Source of the DNA: CAZYFH01 sp965249175
Lineage (GTDB): Bacteria > Acidobacteriota > Vicinamibacteria > Vicinamibacterales > UBA8438
Direction: 5' to 3'
DNA: 64,000 bases
Assembly: GCA_965249175.1 (NCBI GenBank)
Contig: OZ252227.1
Location: 4,960,001 to 5,024,000 of the forward strand
The notes beneath the pieces are model-generated. The model was given only the letters and a program-made list of their open reading frames with translations. It ran no database searches and was not told the DNA's origin. Within the stretch, counting starts at the first letter, position 1. Each line of letters begins with the position of its first letter. The translations under genes and the position numbers were made by a program. Of this stretch, positions 24,636 to 34,251 are shown one piece after another.

Positions 24636-25305
24636 CGGTCTCCTTTCGGACTCGACGGCCACCCCGAGGTGGCAAGGAGCGTTCTACCCGCGTGTTCGTG
24701 ACCGCGTCGGCGCTAGCATCCGACGAGTCCGGCCCGGCCTCGTCCTTCCGATTGAAGCGGTTCATCATCACATCGATCCCGTCGCCGACAAACGTCTCGA
24801 CAGCATCGGCAGCGCGTCCGATGGCGGTCGCAATCTCCTCCCGTTCCGGCTCGTCAAAGCGCGCAAGGACATGGTTCGCCAACGCACGCCGCGATTCGCC
24901 GCGACCGACGCCGATACGCAACCGCGCGACCGTGTCGGCACCGAGCGACTCGATGACCGACGCCAGACCGTTGTGTCCCCCGTCCGAGCCGCCCGAACGT
25001 GCGCGGAGGCGGCCCAGGGGGAGGTTGGCATCGTCGGTCACCACAAGCACATCGCCGACCTCGATGCGGTAGTACCGCATGAGCGCCGTCACGGCGCCCC
25101 CGCTCCGGTTCATGTAGGTCAGCGGCTTGGCCAGCATCACGTGTGCATCGGGTCCACGCTGTCGCGCCATGACAGCTTCGGTCGGATTCGATTCGAACGC
25201 CAGGTCGAGTCGCCGCGCGAGCTCGTCGATAACCTCGAATCCAACATTATGCCGCGTCCCGAGATACTTCGAGCCAGGGTTTCCGAGCCCGATGATCAAC
25301 TTCAC
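24628..25305 (-). CDS. pth: Peptidyl-tRNA hydrolase
   Basis: This enzyme recycles peptidyl-tRNA released by stalled ribosomes. Catalytic His19 lies in TRHNVGF; the GLGNPG, DDANLPLG and GGSDGGHNGL motifs are intact. The 225-residue product carries a charged C-terminal extension of about 35 residues beyond the usual 190. GTG start at 25305. The order rplY-pth-rpsF-rpsR-rplI is a typical ribosome-maintenance cluster. Confidence 0.95.
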   Translation of the reverse strand: MKLIIGLGNPGSKYLGTRHNVGFEVIDELARRLDLAFESNPTEAVMARQRGPDAHVMLAKPLTYMNRSGGAVTALMRYYRIEVGDVLVVTDDANLPLGRLRARSGGSDGGHNGLASVIESLGADTVARLRIGVGRGESRRALANHVLARFDEPEREEIATAIGRAADAVETFVGDGIDVMMNRFNRKDEAGPDSSDASADAVTNTRVERSLPPRGGRRVRKETDE

Positions 25306-25345
25306 CCGGCCTGTTCCCGTTCATCATTCGTCAATCGGACGGGGC

Positions 25346-26035
25346 CTAGTCCCCAGCGGGCTCTCCGCCCTCGGTCTTGCCTTTCTTGGCCGCCTCCGCG
25401 TCGCCGCCCTCGCCCTCCGCCGCTTCCGCTCCCTCCACCGCGGCCGCCTCGGCTTCAGTCTCCTCTTCCTCCTCGACCTTCGGCGGAATCACGTGCACCA
25501 ACAGGGTGTCGGGATCGCTGATGGGGGTCCAGGTTACACCCTCGACCACGTCGCGAAGCCGGATGCCATCGCCAATCATCAGCGCGCTGACGTCGACCTG
25601 GATGTGCTCGGGGATCTCCGCCGGCATGCACTCGACCTGCACGTCGCGACTCACGAAGTCGACGAGCCCACCCTGCTGCTTGACCCCGGCAGCCTCGCCC
25701 GTCAGCGTGACGGGCACGGTCACCGTGATCACCTTGTCCATGGCCAGCCGATAGAAATCGATGTGCAGCAGGTCGTCGGTAAACGGATCGATTTGAAACT
25801 CCTTGACCAACACCTGGCTGGACGCACCCCCGTCGAGTGCCAGGGCAATCAAGGTATTGACACCGGACTCGGATGTGAGGATGCGTAGCATCTCTTTTGG
25901 GTCGACGGCGATTGCCCGCCCTTCGCGCGTCTCGCCGCCATAGATCACGGCCGGCACCCGCCCGTCCCGCCTCAACCGTCGCGCGGCGTTCTTACCCCTG
26001 GTGTCGCGGGAAACCGCCGCCAGCGTCGCTTCCAT
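25346..26035 (-). CDS. rplY: 50S ribosomal protein L25/general stress protein Ctc
   Basis: This protein binds 5S rRNA. It has 229 residues: an N-terminal L25 domain with GKNAARRLRRDGRVPAVIYGG and a C-terminal TL5/Ctc domain, followed by an acidic, alanine- and glutamate-rich tail. The long Ctc form is usual outside the gammaproteobacteria. It lies between prs and pth, the common arrangement. Confidence 0.95.
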   Translation of the reverse strand: MEATLAAVSRDTRGKNAARRLRRDGRVPAVIYGGETREGRAIAVDPKEMLRILTSESGVNTLIALALDGGASSQVLVKEFQIDPFTDDLLHIDFYRLAMDKVITVTVPVTLTGEAAGVKQQGGLVDFVSRDVQVECMPAEIPEHIQVDVSALMIGDGIRLRDVVEGVTWTPISDPDTLLVHVIPPKVEEEEETEAEAAAVEGAEAAEGEGGDAEAAKKGKTEGGEPAGD

Positions 26036-26066
26036 GCTCGCTCCCTATCAATCGCGGAGATGTCCG

Positions 26067-27020
26067 TCAGACGAACAACGACGACACGGACGTCTCCTGG
26101 TGAATGCTCTGGATGGCCTTGCCGAGCAGTCCTGCCACCGACAGCACCTGGATCTTGTCCGACCCGGCGAACTCATCCGGCAAGGGAATCGTGTTCGTCA
26201 CGATCAGCTGCTCGAGCACGGAGTCGGAGATCCGCTGTTGGGCGGGACCGGACAGCACCCCGTGAGCGGCGCACGCCAGCACGCGCGACGCCCCGCTATC
26301 GCGTAGCGCGCGCGACGCCTGCTGCAGCGTGCCTGCGGTATCGACCATGTCATCCACGATGATGCACACACGGCCCGCGACTTCGCCCACGACGTGCAGC
26401 ACCTCGGCGTGACCGTCCTCGGATCGGCGCTTGTCGATGATGGCCAGGTCGGCGTCGAGCCGCCTCGCGTACGCACGCGCGCGCTCCACGCCACCCGCAT
26501 CGGGCGACACGATGGTCAGGTCGTCCCGGTTCGCGTCCCGGGAGAGGTGCTCGATGAACACCGGCGCGGCAAACAAGTGGTCGACCGGGATATCGAAGAA
26601 ACCCTGGATCTGGGCCTTGTGCAGATCCATGGTCAGCACGCGGTTCGTGCCGGCCGCGCTCAGCAGGTTGGCGACGAGCTTCGCGGAGATCGGCACGCGC
26701 GGCTTGTCTTTGCGGTCCTGCCGCGCGTAGCCGTAGTACGGGAGCACGGCCGTGATGCGCGCGGCCGAGGAGCGCTTGAACGCGTCGATCATCACGCACA
26801 ACTCGACCAGATGCGCATCGACCGGGGTGGACGTCGGCTGCACCACGAAGACGTCGGTGCCACGGATGTTCTCGTCGATTTGGAACGAGACCTCCGTGTC
26901 CGGAAAGCGCCGGAGACAGGCCCGACCCATCGGCACTCCGAGTACCTGGGCGATCTCCGCGGCGAGTGCCGGATGCGCACTGCCGGAAAAGATCTTCAAG
27001 TCGCCGTTGTGCGTTGGCAC
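26067..27020 (-). CDS. prs: Ribose-phosphate pyrophosphokinase
   Basis: This enzyme makes PRPP from ribose 5-phosphate and ATP for nucleotide, histidine and tryptophan synthesis. Visible motifs are KIFSGSAHPALA, the catalytic flexible-loop region YARQDRKDKPR, VSPDAGGVERA and the PRPP loop VDDMVDTAGT. Three close GTG codons could start it; the one at 27020 is preferred because GGAG lies six bases upstream, giving 317 residues. The 27035 codon would add five residues. Confidence 0.95.
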   Translation of the reverse strand: MPTHNGDLKIFSGSAHPALAAEIAQVLGVPMGRACLRRFPDTEVSFQIDENIRGTDVFVVQPTSTPVDAHLVELCVMIDAFKRSSAARITAVLPYYGYARQDRKDKPRVPISAKLVANLLSAAGTNRVLTMDLHKAQIQGFFDIPVDHLFAAPVFIEHLSRDANRDDLTIVSPDAGGVERARAYARRLDADLAIIDKRRSEDGHAEVLHVVGEVAGRVCIIVDDMVDTAGTLQQASRALRDSGASRVLACAAHGVLSGPAQQRISDSVLEQLIVTNTIPLPDEFAGSDKIQVLSVAGLLGKAIQSIHQETSVSSLFV

Positions 27021-27078
27021 GTCGCTCTCCACCACTCCGCAGCGGCCCCGTCAGGCGCGCGCCGCGTCCAGCCCGGAT

Positions 27079-27153
27079 TGGTTGGGGCGGAAGGATTCGA
27101 ACCTTCGAATACGGGATCCAAAGTCCCGCGCCTTACCGCTTGGCCACGCCCCA
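27079..27153 (-). tRNA. tRNA-Gln (anticodon TTG)
   Basis: The acceptor stem TGGGGCG/CGCCCCA begins with U, as is typical for tRNA-Gln. The anticodon arm CGGGA-CTTTGGA-TCCCG gives TTG, and CCA is encoded. It lies between ispE and prs, a known conserved location. Confidence 0.97.
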
Positions 27154-27231
27154 TCGGCGTCCCGGTCAGCCCGCGGTCGGCGTCAACCGTCACACGGACA
27201 CACCCCGCGGACGTTGCTGCAATCGAGCACT

Positions 27232-28173
27232 TTAGTCGATGCGTCGGCGGCCCGCAAGGTTCGACGCCGAGGTGACCGCAGCGATCTCCCCATACTCGGC
27301 CGGACCGACGGTCGGCACGATCTCGATGCGCCACCCCGCGCGGCGCACCGCGGTTCGTGCCGCGGAGGCGTGTGCGCGGCGCCGGTAGAGACCGAAGACG
27401 GCCGAGCCGCTGCCCGTCATCGCCGCGTGAACAGCGCCGGCCCCACGCAATCCCGCGACTACGGCCCGTAGCGCGGGATAGCGACGCGTGACGACCGGCT
27501 CGAGGTCGTTCCGAAGCATCTCGAGATGGCTGCGCCAGCCGCGCGGCAGGCCCGGGCGGTCGCTCATGACCGCCTCGGCGCCGTCCCACCAACCGTACGC
27601 GCTCGCCGTCGACACCCCTATCCGCGGCACCGCCACCACGACCCAGCAGGGCGCGAGGGGTCGCAACGACCGGAGGCGCTCTCCACGGCCGGTCGCGGCA
27701 ACGGTGCCCCCGCGTAAAAAGAACGGCACGTCGGACCCAATCGTCGCCGCAACCCGCTCAAGGAACGCGCGACCGCACTTCGGCGCCCAGAGTGAAGACA
27801 AGCCGCGGAGCGCGGCGGCGGCATCGCTGCTGGCGCCGCCGAGACCCGCGGCGGCCGGGATCGTCTTGCTGACCGATATGGCGACGTCGCGCGGGCGCCC
27901 GGCGCGGCCGAGCGCCAGCCACAGACCGCAGGCCGCAGGCCAGATTAGGTTGGCGCTATCACGGGGCACCCAGGGCGAGCGGCTGCGCACGACGAGCGAG
28001 CCGCGCCGGAGTCGGATGGTCACCGTATCGCACAGGGCGATCGACTGCAGCACGGTCTGCACGTCGTGGTAGCCGTCAGGTCGCCGGCCCAGGACGCTGA
28101 GCGAGAGGTTGATTTTCGCCGGGGCGCCGACCACGACGCGGGTCGGTACGGACGCGGCGCGACGGCCGGTCAC
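27232..28173 (-). CDS. ispE: 4-diphosphocytidyl-2-C-methyl-D-erythritol kinase
   Basis: A GHMP kinase that phosphorylates CDP-methylerythritol, the step between the IspD and IspF reactions. The N-terminal PAKINLSLSVLGRRPDGYH and the ATP-binding PAAAGLGGASSDAAAAL motifs are clear. The product is 313 residues, with a GTG start that overlaps the preceding lipoprotein stop by four bases (GTGA). Confidence 0.95.
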   Translation of the reverse strand: MTGRRAASVPTRVVVGAPAKINLSLSVLGRRPDGYHDVQTVLQSIALCDTVTIRLRRGSLVVRSRSPWVPRDSANLIWPAACGLWLALGRAGRPRDVAISVSKTIPAAAGLGGASSDAAAALRGLSSLWAPKCGRAFLERVAATIGSDVPFFLRGGTVAATGRGERLRSLRPLAPCWVVVAVPRIGVSTASAYGWWDGAEAVMSDRPGLPRGWRSHLEMLRNDLEPVVTRRYPALRAVVAGLRGAGAVHAAMTGSGSAVFGLYRRRAHASAARTAVRRAGWRIEIVPTVGPAEYGEIAAVTSASNLAGRRRID

Positions 28174-28988
28174 GTCGATGTGTCCGGGCGATCGGCGGCG
28201 GGCGCGGGGTCCTCGAGCGGCGTGTCGTTGCGCAATTCGTCGAGCGTGATCGTCATGTAGTCGTCGCGCACCCTGGCCACGAACACCCCGGTGCGCAGCT
28301 CGATGTTGGTACTCACCTGCGACAGCTCGGCGGTGAGGTCGGTGCCGCCCGCAGCGCGGTCGGACGTGACACGCACACGCATTGGCAGCCCGCGGACATG
28401 ACCGGAGTACTCCAAGGTCAGAGGCCCGCGGGTCCCCGCCACGATTGCCATCTCGCCATCCGTATCTCGGAGAAAGACGGTCGCGTCGTCATCGAGATCA
28501 ACGGCGACCCACTCGTCGCCGTAGGCCCGACCCCCAATCGACCGCGGGTCGGGAACCACACAACCTGTCAAGACGGCGCGAAGATCATCCGGGGCGAGCT
28601 GGAGACCGGCCAGCGCGTACAGCAACTCGCTCGGCGATGCGTCGCGCACGACTTGCCGGGCACGGGGCAGCACGAGTGTGGCGGCGCCAGGTCGCGCGGC
28701 GAGGATGAACCGCGAGGCACCGAACGAGGCCGTCATCTCGAGGCGGAGCGACGCCGGGCGGGCCAGGGCCGCGCGAACGCGACTTCGAATTCGCGTCGAT
28801 CCCGACGTGCCGCGGAGCGCCATCACGAGCTCCATCGTGCGGATGCCGCGGCACGATCGGACCGCGGCTTCCAGCGTCTCCGCGTGGGACGCGAACGGCA
28901 CTCCCGGTCCCTGGGGGAGGGTGATGGCGACGGGTGGCGACGCGCACGCGCTCAGCGCGGCGGCGGCGAGCAGCGCATAGCTACGCAA
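28170..28988 (-). CDS. LolB-like outer-membrane lipoprotein
   Basis: The frame opens with a TTG giving MRSYALLAAAALSAC, a signal peptide with a lipobox (LSAC) and cysteine at position 15. The rest of the 272 residues is predicted beta-rich and resembles the LolA/LolB or DUF4292 fold: TRIRSRVRAALARPASLRLEM is followed by several short strands. LolB inserts lipoproteins into the outer membrane. The neighbourhood (upstream of ispE and prs) is the classic lolB location. The TTG start has no clear ribosome-binding site, but it lies ten bases after the TPR gene stop. Confidence 0.7.
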   Translation of the reverse strand: MRSYALLAAAALSACASPPVAITLPQGPGVPFASHAETLEAAVRSCRGIRTMELVMALRGTSGSTRIRSRVRAALARPASLRLEMTASFGASRFILAARPGAATLVLPRARQVVRDASPSELLYALAGLQLAPDDLRAVLTGCVVPDPRSIGGRAYGDEWVAVDLDDDATVFLRDTDGEMAIVAGTRGPLTLEYSGHVRGLPMRVRVTSDRAAGGTDLTAELSQVSTNIELRTGVFVARVRDDYMTITLDELRNDTPLEDPAPAADRPDTST

Positions 28989-28998
28989 GGTGAGCGCT

Positions 28999-30948
28999 CT
29001 ACCGCGGTCGACCGACGTCGTCGATCTTGCGCCTGATGATGTCAGGGTCGATGTCGTCACCGTCCCCAGCGAGCGCCCGCTCCCATGCCTCGATCGCCTC
29101 GGTGTGCCGTCCCAACCGGCTGAACAGGTCGCCAAGATGATCCTGCACGACGGAGTTCCCGGGCAGCTGATCACCCGCCTCTCGCAACGGAGGCTCTGCC
29201 AGGTCCAGACGGTCCAGCTTGAAGTACGCCCATCCAAGGCTGTCGAGGTAGGACCCGTTGTGCGGGTCCTTTTCGATCGCCCGCCTCAGTAGTTCGACCG
29301 ACTCCTCGAGCCGGACTCCACGGTCGGCCAGCATGTAGCCGAGGTAATTGAGCGTCGCAGCGTGCTCCGGGTCGCGGTCCAACAGCTCGCGAAACGCCCG
29401 CTCGGCATCCGCGAACCGGTCGTGCTGCTCGAGGACCGCACCCAGCTGAAACAGAATCGACGTGTCCTGCGGGAAGCGGCGTTGGGCCGTCTCGAGGAGT
29501 GACACGGCATCGTCGACCCGCTCGTGCTCGCTGTAGAAATTCGCGAGCACGACATACGCCGATGGCGCGCCGTCGTTCGTCTCGAGCGCTTGCTCCAGCA
29601 CACCAGCGGCTTCGCCGATGTCGCCCCGGTCGCCGAGCACGCGTGCCTCCAAGCGCGCCAGCGTCAGGCTGTTCGGATGGTCGTTCTTCGCGCGCTGGAC
29701 GACGCGCATGGCGTCCGCGGCCCGGTCGGCGTCGATGTAGGTTTGCGCGAGCCGCGCCCCGAAGGCCAGGCTCGCCGGGACGAGACCGACCGCTTCTTCG
29801 TAGACGGCGGTGGCCCGCGCGAGATCGCCGAGTTGCTCGTGGGCGAACCCGAGGCGACCGAGCAGGCTGGCGAGCTGTTGTGGGGCCGCGTCGCTACCAC
29901 GCGCCTCGTCGAGCGCGGGCTCGAGCGTGTCGACCACGCGTTGATACTCACGCCGGCGCTCGAACACCTGGGCCATCGCGAACGCCCCGCGAATCGAGCC
30001 TGGTTCGAGCTCGACGAGCCGCTCGGCCACGGCCTCCGCTTCGTCGAAGTTGTTCAGCGCGAGCTCCACCTCGGACAGCAGGTAGAGACCCGACGCATCA
30101 CGCGGTCGCATGGTCGTCAGCTCCACCAACACGTCTCGCGCCGCGGCGGGGTCGCCGGTCTCGACAAGCACGTTGGCGAGGCGGCGGCGCACGCCAGCGC
30201 TGCGGGGGTTGCGCGCGACGGCGAGACGGTAGGCCTCGACCGCGTCGTCCAAACGTCGCCGCCGTTCGTACAGCTCGCCCAACCTCGCCAGCGTGCGGAA
30301 GGACGGCCGGCCACTGGCCACCACCGCTTCGAGCGTGGAAAGGGCTTCCTCGGCGCGACCTGCCTGTTCGTAGGCTTGCGACAGCAACAAGGCCGCCTCG
30401 CCAAGACCCAGCTCGTCCTTGCGCAGCTCCTCGAGCAGCTCGATCGCCTTGTTGGAGTCCTCGGTCCTGAGGTAAAGCCGTGCGAGGGTCAGCTCGACCT
30501 GGAAATCCGGGAGAATCGTGCCGCGCGCCTGCTCGAGATGCGTCACGGCCTCGGTGATGTCCTCCGGTGTGGTCTCGCGCGAGTTCGCGATGGACGCGTG
30601 GATGAGGCCCAGGATTCGATGCGCCGTCAGATTGTCGGCCTCGCGTTCGAGCGCCGAGCGGGCCGCGTCCATCGCGTCGTCGAGCCGGCTCGCCCTGGAG
30701 TACAGCGCGGCGAGCTCGGCCAGCGGCTCACCCGACCCCGGATCGAACTCGGCGGCTTCACGAAAGGCGTCGATGGCGCCCTCCAGATCCTCCTGCCGTT
30801 CGAGGTGCTGACCCAAGAGGAAGCGCTGGTAGGCCTGGCCCTGCGCGGCGGCCGGCTGCGACGCATTCACGGGCTGCGCCGCGATCGGCACCGCGGTGGA
30901 CATCACGAAGCATCCCGCCACGCCGACCTGCCAGAGACGTTGACTCAT
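28999..30948 (-). CDS. TPR-repeat protein, exported
   Basis: The 649-residue product starts with a signal peptide (MSQRLWQVGVAGCFVMSTAVPIAA). The mature part is almost entirely tetratricopeptide repeats, with recognisable units such as EDLEGAIDAFREAAEFDPGS and DPEHAATLNYLGYMLADRG near the C-terminus. Such solenoids are protein-interaction scaffolds. The position directly before the LolB-like lipoprotein suggests an envelope function, perhaps lipoprotein or exopolysaccharide handling. The frame is open further upstream, but the signal peptide decides the start. Confidence 0.85.
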   Translation of the reverse strand: MSQRLWQVGVAGCFVMSTAVPIAAQPVNASQPAAAQGQAYQRFLLGQHLERQEDLEGAIDAFREAAEFDPGSGEPLAELAALYSRASRLDDAMDAARSALEREADNLTAHRILGLIHASIANSRETTPEDITEAVTHLEQARGTILPDFQVELTLARLYLRTEDSNKAIELLEELRKDELGLGEAALLLSQAYEQAGRAEEALSTLEAVVASGRPSFRTLARLGELYERRRRLDDAVEAYRLAVARNPRSAGVRRRLANVLVETGDPAAARDVLVELTTMRPRDASGLYLLSEVELALNNFDEAEAVAERLVELEPGSIRGAFAMAQVFERRREYQRVVDTLEPALDEARGSDAAPQQLASLLGRLGFAHEQLGDLARATAVYEEAVGLVPASLAFGARLAQTYIDADRAADAMRVVQRAKNDHPNSLTLARLEARVLGDRGDIGEAAGVLEQALETNDGAPSAYVVLANFYSEHERVDDAVSLLETAQRRFPQDTSILFQLGAVLEQHDRFADAERAFRELLDRDPEHAATLNYLGYMLADRGVRLEESVELLRRAIEKDPHNGSYLDSLGWAYFKLDRLDLAEPPLREAGDQLPGNSVVQDHLGDLFSRLGRHTEAIEAWERALAGDGDDIDPDIIRRKIDDVGRPR

Positions 30949-31014
30949 CACCGAAGGATTTTTCCACAGGTTGCGGTCCGCGACAAGGCGACCGGGAGGG
31001 TCGGAGGCTTCTGC

Positions 31015-31020
31015 TATAGT
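31015..31020 (+). promoter_or_regulatory. Extended -10 element before the Trm112-like gene
   Basis: TGCTATAGT forms an extended -10 (TG, one base, TATAGT) on the plus strand, 53 bases upstream of the ATG at 31074. No good -35 is visible, which extended -10 promoters tolerate. Confidence 0.5.
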
Positions 31021-31073
31021 GGCGGGCGGGTGGCCTTCCCGGGCCGCCGCCGGAGATATGAGGGGATTCATCA

Positions 31074-31244
31074 ATGGGCGTCGACCCAGAGCTGCTCGCG
31101 ATCTTGGCGTGTCCCGAATGCAAGACTCCGGTAGAACTCGTCCATGAGGGGGCGGGGCTGCGGTGCAAGCAGTGCCGACGCGTCTACCCCGTCAAGGATG
31201 ACATTCCCGTGATGCTTCTCGACGAGGCGACCATCGAGGCATGA
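31074..31244 (+). CDS. Trm112-like zinc-ribbon protein (UPF0434)
   Basis: A 56-residue protein starting MGVDPELLAILACPECKTPVEL. The CPEC pair and the CKQC pair form a probable zinc ribbon, and YPVKDDIPVML is typical of the Trm112/YcaR family. Eukaryotic and archaeal Trm112 activates methyltransferases; bacterial members are small and poorly characterised. GAGGGG precedes the ATG by eight bases. It is transcribed away from the TPR gene and towards the O-antigen ligase. Confidence 0.85.
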   Translation: MGVDPELLAILACPECKTPVELVHEGAGLRCKQCRRVYPVKDDIPVMLLDEATIEA

Positions 31245-31298
31245 CGCGAGCCTACGCCGCGGCGCGCCTTCGCTGATTTCTCGCAGCCCATGGTAAAA

Positions 31299-31327
31299 GT
31301 CCCGCAGCATTCGCTGCGGCGCGGGAC
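31299..31327 (-). terminator. Terminator-like hairpin facing the minus strand
   Basis: GTCCC/GGGAC and an inner CGCAGC/GCTGCG pair around an ATTC loop, with four unpaired bases on one side. On the minus strand the stem is followed by TTTT. It could stop antisense transcription from the O-antigen ligase region. As a plus-strand terminator it lacks a T tract. Confidence 0.4.
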
Positions 31328-31364
31328 CTTCACCACGGACTGCTAGCGAGGCCCTTCGGCGACG

Positions 31365-32603
31365 ATGACCAGCTCGACCTTGACCGCGTCAGCCGCGCCC
31401 CCGCGCCTCCACACGGCTGCCTGGGCAACGCTGCTCGTGTTCGTAGCGGCGCTACAGCTCTCCATCGCCGCGTCGGCGATCCTGTTGACTGCAGTCCTCG
31501 CATGCTGGGCCGCGAATGCGGTCATGACCGGCGTGCGTCCGGCGGTTCCCTCCTTCTTCTGGCCACTCGTGGCGTATGCCGGCTGGACGCTCGTGTCGGT
31601 CGCTTTCTCCGACCAACCGTTGGCCAGCCTCGTGGATGCCAAGGAGGTGCTGCTGTTTCTCGTCGTGCCGGTCGTGTTTCAGCTCGCGCGCGGCGCGCGC
31701 GCCACGACACTCGCCACCGTCATCATCACCGTCGGCGCAGGCACGGCGGTCATCGGAATCGTGCAGTACGGCATCCTCGAGTACGACCAGCTGGGTCAGC
31801 GGACACGCGGGTCGATGGGTCACTACATGACCTACGCGGGCCTCCTGATGATGGTCATCTGCCTGGCCGTCGCGCGCATTCTCTTCGCGGCGCGCGACCG
31901 GGCCTGGGCAGCGCTGGTCCTGCCGGCACTCTCCGTCGCATTGGCGTTGACGCTCACACGAAACGCGATGCTTGGCGCCTGTGTTGGCGTCGGACTACTC
32001 TTGATCTTGAAGGACCTGCGACTGCTGGCCGCAGCGCCCGTCATCGCGGCGATCGCGCTGGCGCTCGCGCCGGCGCAGGTCACGGATCGCGTCTACTCCA
32101 CGTTCGACCTGCAGGACCCCACCAACCGCGACCGGCTCGCCATGATTCGCGCTGGCGCGGGCATGGTGCGCGATCATCCCCTCACGGGTGTCGGGCCGGA
32201 GATGGTGGAGCGCGTCTACCCGCGCTACCGTCCGGCCAACGCCGTCAACGCCACGAACCCGCACCTGCACAACGTGCCGCTGCAGATTGCCGCGGAACGG
32301 GGGCTCCCGGCGCTCGCGCTCTGGCTCTGGTTCGTGGTCGCGGTGGTCACAGACCTGCTCCGGCGCTTCGCTCGCTCCGAGACGCGCGTGCTGGCCGCCG
32401 CGGGACTCGCCGCGATGGCGAGCATGCTGGCGGCTGGCCTCTTCGAGTACAACTTCGGCGATTCAGAGTTTCTGATGCTGCTGCTGGTGCTGATCACGCT
32501 GCCGGCCGCCGCGTCGGAATCTACCCAGGAGCCGTCGCCGGCGGCCGCCGCCCCACCCATCCTCTCGCCACGCGAGCCGCCGGCGCCCTCCGCGCAGCGC
32601 TAG
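31365..32603 (+). CDS. O-antigen ligase family membrane protein
   Basis: The 412-residue protein has about ten to twelve hydrophobic segments and a large periplasmic loop (DPTNRDRLAMIRAGAGMVRDHPLTGVGP) with the family pattern RxxLW/MxxA and a GxG before a PHN-like segment (TNPHLHNVPLQIAAERG). The Wzy/WaaL superfamily transfers or polymerises lipid-linked polysaccharides. Ligase versus polymerase cannot be decided from sequence. The gene is convergent with purH, eleven bases apart. Confidence 0.85.
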   Translation: MTSSTLTASAAPPRLHTAAWATLLVFVAALQLSIAASAILLTAVLACWAANAVMTGVRPAVPSFFWPLVAYAGWTLVSVAFSDQPLASLVDAKEVLLFLVVPVVFQLARGARATTLATVIITVGAGTAVIGIVQYGILEYDQLGQRTRGSMGHYMTYAGLLMMVICLAVARILFAARDRAWAALVLPALSVALALTLTRNAMLGACVGVGLLLILKDLRLLAAAPVIAAIALALAPAQVTDRVYSTFDLQDPTNRDRLAMIRAGAGMVRDHPLTGVGPEMVERVYPRYRPANAVNATNPHLHNVPLQIAAERGLPALALWLWFVVAVVTDLLRRFARSETRVLAAAGLAAMASMLAAGLFEYNFGDSEFLMLLLVLITLPAAASESTQEPSPAAAAPPILSPREPPAPSAQR

Positions 32604-32614
32604 CACGTCACCCA

Positions 32615-34228
32615 TCAGTGCCGGAAGTGCCGGCGCCCCGCGAACACCATCGCGATGTCGTGCTCGTCCGCCGCGGCGATGACGTCTTCATCACGTACCG
32701 ACCCACCGGGCTGCACCACCGCCGTCGCCCCCGCCGCGGCGATGGCGTCGAGACCGTCTCGAAACGGAAAGAACGCATCGGAGGCCGCCGCCGTGCCCGC
32801 GAGGTCGCCGCTGGCCTTCATCGTTGCGACCTTCACCGCGTCGACACGGCTCATCTGACCGGCGCCCACCGCCGCCGCGCGATCCGGACGCGCGAAGATC
32901 ACGGTGTTCGACTTGATGTGAGCACACACCCGCCAGGCGAACCGCAGAGCCCGGAATTCGTCAGCGCTGGGCGGCCGCCGCGTGACCACGCGCAGCTCGG
33001 TGTCCGGCGCAATCGCGACGCCGGCGGCCCAGGTATCGATCGCTTCGACCACGCGGTCACGTTCCTGCAGCAGCCACGCGCCGAGGATGCTCCGCACGTC
33101 GCGCCGACGCGCGCCACTGGACTCAACCCCGCTGAAATCTGCGACGACCAGCCGGAGGTTCTTCTTCTTCGCCATGACGTCGCGTGCCGCGTCGTCCACT
33201 GCGGGGGCCAAGACGCACTCGATGAACGTCGACGTGATCGCCGTCGCCGTGTCGGCGTCAAGGGGGCGATTGAGGCCGACGATGCCACCGAAGGCGGAGA
33301 GTGGATCGACCTCGCGTGCCTTCAGATACGCATCCTGGAGACGGTCCGCCGTGGCGACCCCACACGGGTTCGTGTGCTTGATCACAACCGCGGCCGGCTC
33401 GGTGAACTCGAGGGCCAGCCGTGCCGCCGCGTCCAGATCGAGGAGGTTCGTGAACGACAGCGCCTTGCCCTGGAGCACCTCCGCGCCGCCAAAGCCCCAC
33501 GCCGTCGTTTCGTCGGCGCTGTACATCGCGGCGATCTGATGCGGGTTCTCCCCGTAGCGCAGGTCGCGCATCTTCGGTGCGCGCAGTATGAGAGCGTCCG
33601 GCGCCACGCCGTCGAAGACCAGCGGCGATCGGGTGAACTCGGGGCCCTGTGTGTCAACGGCGGACAACGCCGAGGCAATCGTGGCGTCATACGCGGCCGT
33701 GTGCGCGAACGCCTTTTGCGCCAGCGCAAACCGGAAGGACCGGTCGGGCCCACCCGGTTGGTCGAGCGCGGCGAGGACACCCGGGTAGTCGCTCGGATCA
33801 ACCACGATCAGGACGTCCGTGAAGCTCTTCGCGGCGGCCCTGACCATGCTCGGTCCGCCGATGTCGATCTGCTCGATCAACTCGCCGAAGGTCGTCGCGG
33901 CCGCGGCCGCCGCGCGGGCGAACGGATACAGATTGACGACGACGAGGTCAATTGGTGCGATGCCCTGCGCGCCGATCGCCGCGAGATCGTCCGGCCGGCT
34001 GCGCCGGGCCAGGATGCCCCCGTGGACGGCGGGATGAAGCGTCTTGACGCGGCCATCCATCATCTCCGGAAACCCGGTGACGTCGGACACGGCGGTCACC
34101 GTCAGCCCGGCATCGGCCAAGGCCCGAGAGGTCCCGCCGGTCGACACCAATTGCACGCCGCGAGCGGCCAACCCCCGCCCGAGATCCGCCAATCCGCTCT
34201 TGTCCGACACACTCAACAGCGCACGCAT
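32615..34228 (-). CDS. purH: Bifunctional AICAR formyltransferase/IMP cyclohydrolase
   Basis: The enzyme carries out the last two steps of de novo IMP synthesis. The N-terminal MGS-like IMP cyclohydrolase domain starts [13 protein letters not shown]; the C-terminal formyltransferase domain holds YGENPHQ and [12 protein letters not shown]. The 537 residues match the family. The frame remains open upstream into the neighbouring gene, but the conserved N-terminus fixes the start at 34228. Confidence 0.96.
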   Translation of the reverse strand: MRALLSVSDKSGLADLGRGLAARGVQLVSTGGTSRALADAGLTVTAVSDVTGFPEMMDGRVKTLHPAVHGGILARRSRPDDLAAIGAQGIAPIDLVVVNLYPFARAAAAAATTFGELIEQIDIGGPSMVRAAAKSFTDVLIVVDPSDYPGVLAALDQPGGPDRSFRFALAQKAFAHTAAYDATIASALSAVDTQGPEFTRSPLVFDGVAPDALILRAPKMRDLRYGENPHQIAAMYSADETTAWGFGGAEVLQGKALSFTNLLDLDAAARLALEFTEPAAVVIKHTNPCGVATADRLQDAYLKAREVDPLSAFGGIVGLNRPLDADTATAITSTFIECVLAPAVDDAARDVMAKKKNLRLVVADFSGVESSGARRRDVRSILGAWLLQERDRVVEAIDTWAAGVAIAPDTELRVVTRRPPSADEFRALRFAWRVCAHIKSNTVIFARPDRAAAVGAGQMSRVDAVKVATMKASGDLAGTAAASDAFFPFRDGLDAIAAAGATAVVQPGGSVRDEDVIAAADEHDIAMVFAGRRHFRH

Positions 34229-34251
34229 GGTTTGCTCTGACCTCTCTCTTG

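Noticed and set aside
29524..31134. A 536-codon plus-strand open frame antisense to the TPR gene
   Set aside because: Mirror composition of the TPR repeats; no ribosome-binding site or recognisable domain.
31502..34240. A 912-codon plus-strand open frame crossing the O-antigen ligase and purH
   Set aside because: It overlaps two clear genes in wrong frames, crosses their convergent junction and has low-complexity arginine-glycine composition.
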